A stretch of 64,000 bases of DNA from assembly GCF_042242105.1 (NCBI RefSeq), contig NC_092014.1:10291374-10355373 (forward strand). The letters are read 5' to 3'. This document shows, piece by piece, positions 37,301-43,559 of this stretch. The notes under the pieces are model-generated. The model worked only from the letters and a program-made list of their open reading frames with translations, had not been told where the DNA came from and did no database searches. Made by a program: the position numbers and the translations under genes. This DNA is from Pempheris klunzingeri. Its lineage: Eukaryota > Chordata > Actinopteri > Acropomatiformes > Pempheridae. Each line of letters begins with the position of its first letter. The stretch's first letter is position 1.

Positions 37301-38550
37301 CAAGTAAAATGAAGTGCTTATACAGAGTGTGTGACATCATCTATGCAGTTTCTATCCTACGCAGCAATCACAAATGTTTTTAAATATGCTAGAGCCCTCT
37401 GTTGAACAGGTCTATTCATACGCTCAAGGTGGTGTGATTTTTGCATGTATTCATTGTTGTTACAGGTTCACCCACATGCCTATACAAAGTGACACAAAAT
37501 ACACAAACTTTCACCCACTGACACCAACACAAACCTGCCCACTGTCTGCAGTCACTTCACCAGCTATGAGAGAGATTTAAATCCCGTGGAAATGGCTAAG
37601 TCGTGCTATCTAATGTTCCCAGTAGAACCCGCTCAGAAATGGAGGCACTTCCACAACAAAAAAAATCTGCACAGTTTGTTTTGCATGTAACCACATTTTA
37701 TGTACAATACAATTCAGTAAAATCCATACGCTGTGATATGGAGTTTTGGTTGCTGCCACGTTTTTACTTATGCATAAAGAAAACACATGAGGGTGTAACT
37801 CTGTCAAAGCAAGGCCTCTGGCAGCTTCTACACCATATCACTTTTAGTTTAATATGTGTTTTCATTCATCAAGTACTTTTCAGGCTGTAAGATTGAAGCA
37901 TTGATTAAGTTTTAGATTTGATTAAAAAAGGTTTAGAAATTCAGCCTAAATCTATCATTTCTGATACTAATGTTCATTGTTAGAAACAACCATGCTGGCG
38001 ACTCTCTGAGGCTGAACTTATTACTTTGAGCAAAATGCTAACATCATCAGCTGACATGCTGATGCTTAGCAGGTAAAATGTTCACCATGTACACCATCTT
38101 AGTTCAGTGTGTTAGCATACTAACACTTGCTGAGTAGCCACTGCTGCTAGCATTACCAAGCACTCTACACTGGTAATAAGCATTAATTCAATTCACACAG
38201 TCAGCCTTTGTTATGTTAACCCGCATTCTCACATCTGTTTGGTAACTTTCCACAAACACCTACTGAAATCAGGGCTGCAGGGTGATGCAACAACCTGCAA
38301 TGTGTAATGATTAACCAATGGTCAGCTTACCTGGTGTCCCTGTTTTTTCGTGGCCCAGCTGTCCACAGCTGTTAGAACCACATGTGTACACGCTACCATC
38401 ACGTAGCAGGAACATTGTGTGTTGCCCTCCACAGGCCACCTCTTTCAGTCCCCTGCCGTTAAACACATGACAGTTCCTTGGCTCAAACATAGGGTTCCTC
38501 TCCACACCAATACCCAGCTGTCCATCCTTTGCATTTCCCCAGCACAGCAT
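16493..38550 (-). CDS. herc3: HERC3, E3 ubiquitin ligase with RCC1-like and HECT domains, complete, 24 coding exons
   Basis: Exons in transcript order: 38331-38550, 36421-36580, 35916-35992, 34784-35005, 34142-34233, 33679-33809, 32695-32846, 31790-31863, 31033-31157, 30803-30862, 28478-28589, 26994-27183, 25647-25810, 25424-25537, 24906-24929, 24708-24806, 24400-24570, 24158-24301, 23018-23184, 21902-21968, 21537-21619, 19354-19537, 17268-17370, 16493-16701. They total 3,144 nt = 1,047 aa plus stop, against 1,050 aa in human HERC3. The start MLCWG is the family start. Residues about 1-375 form a seven-blade RCC1-like propeller (repeated GQLG and CGxxH motifs); about 700-1047 form the HECT domain with catalytic Cys about 1015 (HTCYNLLD). 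Small HERCs transfer ubiquitin from E2 to substrate through that cysteine. The middle region ([33 protein letters not shown]) matches HERC3 better than HERC4. Fish annotations sometimes call this locus HERC6-like. It is head to head with PPM1K. Confidence 0.96.
16849..16945. repeat. AT-rich (TTTA)n-like low-complexity tract
   Basis: Nearly pure A/T with TTTAT and ATT units, in the last HERC3 intron. Confidence 0.85.
17268..17370 (-). CDS. herc3: HERC3 exon 23 (HECT)
   Basis: Residues 945-978: [20 protein letters not shown] then [11 protein letters not shown]. Acceptor TTTGCAG, donor GTAAGC; ends in phase 1. Confidence 0.95.
17640..18060. mobile_element. probable degraded fish dispersed repeat
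   Basis: Opens with AAAGGTCCCATAG and contains TATGATGTCATAAGGGGATC and GTGACCTCCTCC, phrasing I associate with a common teleost intronic repeat. No ORF or clear terminal repeats. Family unknown. Confidence 0.3.
18440..18850. mobile_element. decayed dispersed repeat, family B, copy 1
   Basis: Contains CCACCACTTTGGTCCAAACT, ACTGGATGGATCACCATGAC and, at the far end, ATCAGCATTTCGCTCAAAGT and ACAGCCTCACGGGGC. The last part is the reverse complement counterpart of the sequence at 37,975-38,090. Recognised from memory as a common fish repeat; unnamed. Confidence 0.45.
19354..19537 (-). CDS. herc3: HERC3 exon 22 (HECT), acceptor preceded by a TG repeat
   Basis: Residues 883-944: [32 protein letters not shown] and [11 protein letters not shown]. 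The acceptor is TTTCAG immediately after an 11-copy TG repeat on the transcript strand. Donor GTCAGT. Confidence 0.95.
19543..19565 (-). repeat. (AC)11 microsatellite at a HERC3 splice acceptor
   Basis: On the transcript strand this is (TG)n directly followed by TTTCAG and HERC3 exon 22, so the repeat occupies the polypyrimidine-tract position. Confidence 0.9.
19566..21536 (-). other. HERC3 intron 21
   Basis: AT-rich, without a recognisable gene or repeat family beyond the TG run at 19,704-19,726. Confidence 0.5.
19704..19726. repeat. (TG)n microsatellite
   Basis: Dinucleotide run in HERC3 intron 21, about 140 bp from the AC tract at 19,543-19,565 and in opposite sense, so the two tracts could pair. 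Confidence 0.9.
21537..21619 (-). CDS. herc3: HERC3 exon 21 (HECT)
   Basis: Residues 856-883: [20 protein letters not shown] then ISVDKNN. Acceptor GTTCAG, donor GTGAGG. Confidence 0.94.
21902..21968 (-). CDS. herc3: HERC3 exon 20 (HECT)
   Basis: Residues 833-855: [17 protein letters not shown] and LLTFA. Acceptor CTGCAG, donor GTAAGT; ends in phase 0. Confidence 0.94.
21969..24157 (-). other. HERC3 introns around exon 19
   Basis: Besides the exon at 23018-23184, no RNA gene or repeat was recognised. Confidence 0.5.
23018..23184 (-). CDS. herc3: HERC3 exon 19 (HECT)
   Basis: Residues 778-833: [38 protein letters not shown] and KELSPTEAR. Acceptor TTCCAG, donor GTGACA. Confidence 0.95.
24158..24301 (-). 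CDS. herc3: HERC3 exon 18 (HECT)
   Basis: Residues 730-777: [34 protein letters not shown] and SNLLWFSDK. Acceptor CTCCAG, donor GTAAGT. Confidence 0.95.
24400..24570 (-). CDS. herc3: HERC3 exon 17
   Basis: Residues 673-729: [38 protein letters not shown] and DVDLKKPLK. Acceptor ACCAAG, donor GTGAGA. The HECT domain begins around here. Confidence 0.94.
24708..24806 (-). CDS. herc3: HERC3 exon 16
   Basis: Residues 640-672: [20 protein letters not shown] then [13 protein letters not shown], closely matching the family. Acceptor TTGCAG, donor GTACCT. Confidence 0.94.
24906..24929 (-). CDS. herc3: HERC3 24-nt microexon
   Basis: Residues 632-639, KVGSSPSQ. It is bounded by a CTCTAG acceptor and GTATTT donor, keeps phase 0 on both sides, and supplies eight residues where human HERC3 has KARPSIIQ. 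Without it the protein would be eight residues short at this position. Confidence 0.8.
25336..25362 (-). repeat. (TG)n / (CA)n microsatellite near a HERC3 donor
   Basis: On the transcript strand this is (CA)13 beginning about 60 nt downstream of the 5' splice site of exon 14 and upstream of the microexon. Confidence 0.9.
25424..25537 (-). CDS. herc3: HERC3 exon 14
   Basis: Residues 594-631: [33 protein letters not shown] and SKAEI. Acceptor ACCAG, donor GTGAGT. Confidence 0.95.
25647..25810 (-). CDS. herc3: HERC3 exon 13
   Basis: Residues 539-593: [35 protein letters not shown] and LRLLEKLHK. Acceptor CTGCAG, donor GTAAAC. Confidence 0.95.
25845..26290. mobile_element. dispersed repeat, family A, copy 1
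   Basis: In HERC3 intron 12. Contains TAGTACTCCACTACATTGTG, GGAGGAAAATATTGTACACT and TTTATCTGACAGATTTAGCT at one end, and TCAGTAAAGGATGTGAATAC with TTCACCACTC at the other. The first part matches the reverse complement of 30,575-30,765. Recalled as one of the most common percomorph dispersed repeats; no ORF. Confidence 0.55.
26430..26690. other. GC-rich open island inside a HERC3 intron, unexplained
   Basis: Open on both strands for about 75-100 codons (plus frame with [20 protein letters not shown]; minus frame with [20 protein letters not shown]). It is GC-richer than the surrounding intron. I do not recognise either peptide. It could be a repeat or retrocopy fragment, or a conserved non-coding element. 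Confidence 0.25.
26994..27183 (-). CDS. herc3: HERC3 exon 12
   Basis: Residues 476-538: [38 protein letters not shown] and [16 protein letters not shown]. This HERC3-type central region distinguishes it from HERC4. Acceptor GTTTAG, donor GTATCA. Confidence 0.95.
27970..28145 (+). mobile_element. L1-like LINE ORF2 C-terminal fragment
   Basis: The plus-strand frame reads [20 protein letters not shown] then [20 protein letters not shown]. This matches the general pattern of the end of L1-clade ORF2 (AKKAITKxWLxPxxPT ... MEKxTF ... KYWxKW). Only about 60 codons are visible; no reverse transcriptase core is nearby. Antisense to HERC3. Confidence 0.5.
28478..28589 (-). CDS. herc3: HERC3 exon 11
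   Basis: Residues 438-475: [20 protein letters not shown] then [17 protein letters not shown]. Acceptor TCTCAG, donor GTGTTG. Confidence 0.95.
28590..30574 (-). other. HERC3 intron 10, upstream portion in window coordinates
   Basis: No exon or repeat recognised; AT-rich, with short duplicated phrases around 29,850-29,920 (TACTTTATGTTGT twice). Confidence 0.5.
30575..30765. mobile_element. dispersed repeat, family A, copy 2
   Basis: Contains TGGAGTAAAAAGTGCAATAT, GCAGTACTGGAGTTGAGTAC and ends TACTTTCCACCACTG. Opposite in orientation to the copy at 25,845-26,290 in the same gene. Confidence 0.55.
30803..30862 (-). CDS. herc3: HERC3 exon 10
   Basis: Residues 418-438: [19 protein letters not shown]. 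The [10 protein letters not shown] motif is shared with HERC3/HERC4. Acceptor GCACAG, donor GTAAGT. Confidence 0.92.
31033..31157 (-). CDS. herc3: HERC3 exon 9
   Basis: Residues 377-418: [20 protein letters not shown] then [13 protein letters not shown]. Acceptor TGGCAG, donor GTAAGT. Moderately conserved linker after the propeller. Confidence 0.9.
31790..31863 (-). CDS. herc3: HERC3 exon 8, last propeller strand
   Basis: Residues 352-376: [20 protein letters not shown]. The CGGDHSF motif is typical of RCC1 repeats. Acceptor ATTAG, donor GTGTGT. Confidence 0.92.
32695..32846 (-). CDS. herc3: HERC3 exon 7 (RCC1 repeat)
   Basis: Residues 301-351: [20 protein letters not shown] then HGQLGTG, the AFVPSSG signature of HERC3/4. 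Acceptor TGTCAG, donor GTAGTA. Confidence 0.95.
32847..33678 (-). other. HERC3 intron 6
   Basis: Possibly includes a degraded repeat at about 32,940-33,480 (TCTAATATTCTGTCCCCCTC near its end), but the family is not identified. Confidence 0.3.
33679..33809 (-). CDS. herc3: HERC3 exon 6 (RCC1 repeat)
   Basis: Residues 258-301: [20 protein letters not shown] and [18 protein letters not shown]. Acceptor TGGCAG, donor GTACTA. Confidence 0.95.
34142..34233 (-). CDS. herc3: HERC3 exon 5 (RCC1 repeat)
   Basis: Residues 227-257: [20 protein letters not shown] then AALTK. Acceptor CCTCAG, donor GTACGA. Confidence 0.95.
34784..35005 (-). CDS. herc3: HERC3 exon 4 (two RCC1 repeats)
   Basis: Residues 153-226: [40 protein letters not shown] and [12 protein letters not shown]. 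Acceptor TGTCAG, donor GTAACA. Confidence 0.95.
35916..35992 (-). CDS. herc3: HERC3 exon 3 (RCC1 repeat)
   Basis: Residues 127-152: [20 protein letters not shown] then IALSTG. Acceptor CCTAG, donor GTGTGA. Confidence 0.93.
36421..36580 (-). CDS. herc3: HERC3 exon 2 (RCC1 repeat)
   Basis: Residues 74-127: [36 protein letters not shown] and VRIPR. Acceptor CCACAG, donor GTGACT. Confidence 0.95.
36581..38330 (-). other. HERC3 intron 1 (between coding exons 1 and 2)
   Basis: AT-rich; contains the family B repeat at 37,975-38,165 and no visible exon. Confidence 0.5.
37975..38165. mobile_element. decayed dispersed repeat, family B, copy 2
   Basis: Shares GAGGCTG, ACTTTGAGC, AAATGCT and TCAGCTG in order with the reverse complement of 18,750-18,840, and continues with AAAATGTTCACCATGTACAC and CATCTTAGTTCAG. 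Opposite in orientation to copy 1. Confidence 0.45.
38331..38550 (-). CDS. herc3: HERC3 first coding exon
   Basis: The start codon is the ATG at 38548-38550 ([13 protein letters not shown]), the conserved family start in a CACC-containing context. An upstream in-frame ATG would add nine residues and is less likely. The exon itself begins at 38581 after a CTTCAG acceptor, so 31 nt are 5' UTR. Donor GTAAGC. Confidence 0.93.
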
Positions 38551-38581
38551 GATGGTGGCGGGAGGGGGGATGAGCACCGAT

Positions 38582-40343
38582 CTGAAGAGGGAGAGAGAGC
38601 AGCAGCCAGATGGAAGAAGATGAAAAGTGTTCAGGCTTGAGAGCAGCCCCGTTTTCTCCTCTTAATGTAAATTCCAACCCTGGAAGAATCAAAAAACAGA
38701 GCAATTGAGTCATTTTTCTTCATTAGGAACACATACTGGTCATTGTGCTCCATGTGTGAGCCCCTGATGTTTTCAAGAATAAAATGAGAATAAGAAAAAT
38801 AATTAAATAAGAATAGGTTTAGAGGTGTGCGTGGATGTGTGTGAGAATGATGTAAGAGGAACAGGCAGTGTGTTTAAATAAACCCTGTCGGTGTAATCCC
38901 GGCTTAAGCAGCTCCCAACAGCCCAATCCACATGCAGTACATGCATGTTACTGAGTTAGCCAAGGGTGATAATAAACAAAATGGGTGTAGAACTTAATAA
39001 GAACATTACAAACAACATAAATCTGGAGACAGAAAGACAAGGAGAGATAGAAGCAGCACAGAACTGGCCACCAAATAAATTCATACAGACGACGACCACG
39101 GCTTCAACTCAAACATCTTTTATGTTCGTTTGACCCTTGTTTGAAAAGGTGTTTGCTGTCTGTCTCCACTGTAGATAAGATTTGTGTGAACCAAAATATC
39201 ATTCTTGTATGGACTACCTTCATTCAACTGCAGCTATGAGAAGCTAAAATGAATACAGCAAAATACAAAAGCTCTGCAATAAATCCTGCATTTATGAAAG
39301 TTATAATCAGAGATGAAACAAAGAGTTGAAAACAAACTGTTTTCTTGTTTCTTTATAAAAGCAAATTGAATATCTTTAAGTTTTACGCTATTAATCAGAC
39401 AAAACCATCAATTTGAAGATATCAGCATGAGCACTGGGAAATTGCAATTTGTGGGCATTTGTCACCATTTCCTCACATTATTATTATTGGACTAATGCTT
39501 TATTAGTAATTTTCTTATTTATTTATTACTATTGAATTACAATATTTCTTATCATTTTATGTGTGTCTTTGTAAAGCACATTTTAATAATTGATTTAATA
39601 ATTGCTACAAAATTACCATAATCATTAGTAGTAGTAGTAGCAGTGGTTTACTGTAATGTAATACAACAGCATAACAATCTACTGCCTTCAAAATGACCAT
39701 TTAGGTCAATCGACACCTCTCTATTGTTCCTCTACAGTTTGAACAAAAACATTATAATTAACCAGAGGAAAGGTAAGATGTTGTATCTGACTTAATTATC
39801 TTTAACTGAATGCACCTACTAATCTGACAATTGGATGTACACTGAAAGTGAAAAAAAATCTTGCAAATATACTGTAACATACTGTTAAGTATGAATCCTG
39901 TTCAGCTCAGGTTAGTAGCTATCTGTGTTTATGTGTGAGCTCTGTATTTAAATGGCCCAGCCTCTTCATTATCTGTAGGGATAATGTATCTAAGGTTGCG
40001 TTAGCTTGCTGTTGAGGGAAAGTGAAGAGGAGTGGCCCGAGTCTGCGTTGTGTAGATATGATTAACAGTGTGCAGGCGTTGTTAAATATCTGCACTGACA
40101 CCAGCTGGTTAAACAGTTCAGTTACGGAACCAAAACAAGCGGCTTGATGTCCAACACAAGCTGTTATAGTTAACAGTTATATGGGTTAGTTAACCTTAGC
40201 AAGCTAACTTACAGCATCGTTGGCTGTCAGTCTTACGGCTAAAAAACAGAGAAATCCACTAATTAACCGATGTCTAAATTGTCAGTGCAACGGTAGAGTA
40301 ATATAACTAGCTACTTCACCCAAAATCATAACGATGTACTTAC
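38582..40343 (-). other. HERC3 5' intron
   Basis: Between the non-coding first exon and first coding exon. AT-rich with a short AGT trinucleotide run near 39,625; nothing else recognised. Confidence 0.5.
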
Positions 40344-40440
40344 CTGAACGGATGCATCCTGCAATTGGGCGTCTGGTTTCGGTTCAGCTCAGGAAACAAA
40401 CTAGGAAGTACCACAGCTGCGTCATCGAAGGAAAGGGAAG
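40344..40440 (-). other. herc3: HERC3 5' non-coding exon (upper limit approximate)
   Basis: On the minus strand a strong donor GTAAGTACATC follows 40344, upstream of the first coding exon. The transcription start is inferred to lie between about 40,400 and 40,460. Confidence 0.5.
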
Positions 40441-40560
40441 GGAAGCTGCGATTGGCCCGACAATACGGAAGTGCGGGTGTTACGACGCATTCCGTGACCT
40501 ATCACATTCTGTGATTTCGGACAGACTGGGTCTATAGATCAGATCGGCACATCCGGGAAC
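40400..40560 (-). promoter_or_regulatory. herc3: HERC3 promoter region
   Basis: Locally GC-rich sequence upstream of the HERC3 non-coding exon, with ATTGG (inverted CCAAT) at 40451-40455 and an ETS-like ACGGAAGT at 40465-40472. No TATA box. Position relative to the gene and motif content support a promoter; activity is inferred. Confidence 0.55.
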
Positions 40561-41128
40561 TTCAGCTTGCGACCCATCCTCTCCTTTTGAGGGAAACCAA
40601 AACAAACGACACTGGCCGCAGACTTTAATGTAAAACAGCAGTATCAAACAATACCAATAGAAAACCACCTGAATGAAATTACTTTGTATGTACTTGAAGA
40701 CAAGTCAAGACAGGCAATATACATCCTCTCTGCTTGACCTAGAAATCGCAAGATACTCGGAAAAGATTGACTTCGACGCGTGTCCTACCGCGTTTTTACC
40801 TTGTAGAAACTCCAGGTTAGAAAATTACCAGTGATATTTTATCTTCCAGTCCTGCTCTACTAACAGTATGCTAGCTAGCATTAGTACTGTGATCTGACAG
40901 CAGACCTAGCTAACATTACTATAGCCTATAAATTAAGGTTATCTTATGTTAGCCCAGTCAGTGTAGCCTGAGCTCCAGCCAGTAGTTAACTATTTGTAGT
41001 CTATAAAGAATACGGGTCCGTCTACAAGCTATTTTTTAACAGGCTATGATTTCTATGCAATTAGTAGCAACCTTGATTCTGCAAAGAGAATGAGCACTCA
41101 GGCTCTCTGTCCTGCCCTTTTAAGAACA

Positions 41129-41412
41129 ACTCTGATTGGCCGAAAGAAAGAAGCTCTCTGATTGGCCAAAACTAAGCTGCTCCCTGATTGGCTGATAATG
41201 AGGAGCTCTCTTATTAGCCAAAAGGAAGAACCACTCTGGTTGAAGAGAAGGGGCTCTCTGATTGGTTTAAAGTAAGGGTCTCTCTGATTGGCTGAAAGAA
41301 AGAAAGTTAAGGGCTTTCTGATTGGCTGAAAGAAAGAAGCTCTCAGATTGTGTCAAAGTAAGGGGTTTTCTGATGAATGAGAATGAGAATGAGGGGCTCT
41401 GTAATTGGCCGT
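41129..41412. repeat. degenerate 26-bp minisatellite with a CCAAT-box unit
   Basis: About eleven units of the type CTCTGATTGGCTGAAAGAAA. Perfect ATTGG occurs at 41135, 41161, 41187, 41261, 41287, 41321 and 41404; degenerate equivalents at 41213, 41239, 41347 and 41373 fall in the same 26-bp register. It lies between the divergent HERC3 and PPM1K starts. Confidence 0.85.
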
Positions 41413-41894
41413 TTTAGGAACATCAGGTGCTGCAGATAAGTATAGTCTACACAGATGTGGCTTTTGGACAGAATGAAACGTACTTTGAAAACATATAATG
41501 TTACTGTTGATTTATAATAGTACAGATTAACAGATTTTTGACTTTGAAAAATTGACAGTTTTTGCCAGATTACAGAGTTGCTGTATGTCAGAAAGTAGGG
41601 CAGCAGCAGCAGTAAAGTCTGTGCTCTGTAGCTTTAAATTCCATTGGGGTTAAAGGAATGTGTAAACATTCAGGTCTCAGATGACACTCCAATGAGTGTA
41701 TTGGTCATAGAGGAAGTATCAGGTGATTGGGCTCCAGAACAACAAGGAACAAAAGGTGTGAAAGGTGTGTATGGAGAAATAAATTATATGATGAAATTCT
41801 TTCAAATATTTACTACATCCATTTGGTGCTTTTCTGACTGACTGCAGAGTTGCGGATTAATGATTGGTGTGAACAGCTGTCAATCATCGTTTCG

Positions 41895-42047
41895 TCGACC
41901 AATCGTTTGCACTGTACGTGGGGGCGTCAAAGTAGGCGTAGTCTTTCTCGCACGCTGATTGGCGCGGTGACATCACAGCCCTGTTTGATAACATTGAGGA
42001 TCCAAAACACGGGGAAGAGACGAGGGCGGCGGTGGTTTTCATTCAAG
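41895..42047 (+). promoter_or_regulatory. ppm1k: PPM1K promoter and non-coding first exon
   Basis: Contains CCAAT near 41,900, ATTGG at 41958-41962 and a CRE/ATF-like TGACATCA at 41968-41975, six bases apart. A non-coding exon ending CATTCAAG at 42047 is followed by donor GTATTA. The matching acceptor TTTCAG ends at 43046. Confidence 0.55.
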
Positions 42048-43095
42048 GTATTAGATAGGATTTTTAAAGGCACCAGCGGAGAATTAAAGCGTATTAATGA
42101 AAGAAAACATAAAATGTAGGATTTTTAGTTAACATACCCCAGGAAGCTCAAGGGGATGGACTAGGCCGTGTTGGTTAAACTGCGAACGTCTAGCTAATGC
42201 TAGTCACTTAGCTGACTAGCCTGCTAAAGCTAGCTCATCGTTTGTAGCTAGCTAGTTAATGCTAATGCCGCTGAAAAGCAAAGCCGCTAACTTAAACGTT
42301 TAGTCCGGTTGTTTTTCGTTACTTAAAAGCCGAGAAATATCATTTGAATTATTCTAACTGATGCACGGATACATTGGTTATATAATAGGCATAACTTGTA
42401 TACTTTAAGCGCAAGCAGCTAGTTTAACGACTGTCAAGAGTTGCATCATTCATGTAAATTCTTAGCGTTACTTTAAAACACGTATCTTGTTACATTCACT
42501 GCCACGTCTGGTGAATCTTGTTGGATAGAAAGCTTGAATAATGATCGTACGTTGTACATAGATGCATTAGTACCTCCCGGTGCTGCTTGAATGTTTGCAG
42601 GGTTAAAACAGTGTATAATCGATGATGATATAACTTCAAACATGGTCAGTTCACAGACACGAAGCGCTGTTTTTCTATTAATTTCGCTTTTAGCTGTAGA
42701 TTTGTAATCTCAGTGTTATATGGATTGAATTATATATGAATATTTGGGATCAGATTTTAAAAATGTGAACCTTTATCTAATTTGTTTTTGAAAAATGTCA
42801 AAAATTTGTGAAAATCCATCACAACTTCCTAGGGCTTAAGGAGATGTATTCAAATGCTACTCTGACCAACAGTCTAAAGCTCAAAGATCATGAATGTGTT
42901 GCTGTCAAACTTTAATAGAGAGAGAGAGGCAGGAACCAGCCAATATTTGGCATCTTTTGCCGGAGAATTCATTACCATTTATGACATTTAATCAGGTATC
43001 AAGGCAGTTACTGATTAATTTTCTGTCAATCAACAAACCATTTCAGATAATTCCTCTGCCTCTGCATCCAGTGCTTCTCCAGTGCTGTCAGGGTG

Positions 43096-43559
43096 ATGTC
43101 AGCGGCCTGTCTCGCGCGCCTGGCAAGGTGCAGTGGTCCTCATGTGGGTCGTAGTGGACTTCTACCGATGGCCCTAGTGCCTCTCCCATTCCAGCAGGAC
43201 AGCCGGTTCACAATCCTCCGGAGACAATTTTACAGCCCTTCAGAATCACGGCTCAGCAACACGCGCTTTGATGCAGACAGCAGTGGCCGCCCCACTACTT
43301 GGGATTCATTTGGTATCTGGGACAATCGTATTGATGAGCCCATCCTGCTGCCTTCCAGCATTCGCTACGGCAAACCCATTCCCAAAGTCAACCTATTGAA
43401 GGTAGGCTGTGCCTCGCTCATTGGTCAACGTAAGGAGAATGAAGACCGCTTCCAAGTATCCCAAATGACTGACAACATCCTGTACTTTGCTGTGTTTGAT
43501 GGACATGGTGGGCCAGAAGCAGCTGACTTTTGTGAAAAATACATGGAGAAATTCATCAA
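43096..43559 (+). CDS. ppm1k: PPM1K first coding exon
   Basis: ATG at 43096 ([12 protein letters not shown]). Encodes the transit peptide, [24 protein letters not shown] and [13 protein letters not shown]. The exon begins at 43047. Donor GTAAGG. Confidence 0.95.

Noticed and set aside
16493..38550. Assignment of the ligase to HERC4
   Set aside because: The central segments PKIPGIDLN and [20 protein letters not shown] and position beside FAM13A and PPM1K match HERC3 better.
41129..41412. Repeat array read as a CRISPR-like structure
   Set aside because: Units are contiguous and degenerate without unique spacers, and the genome is a vertebrate one.
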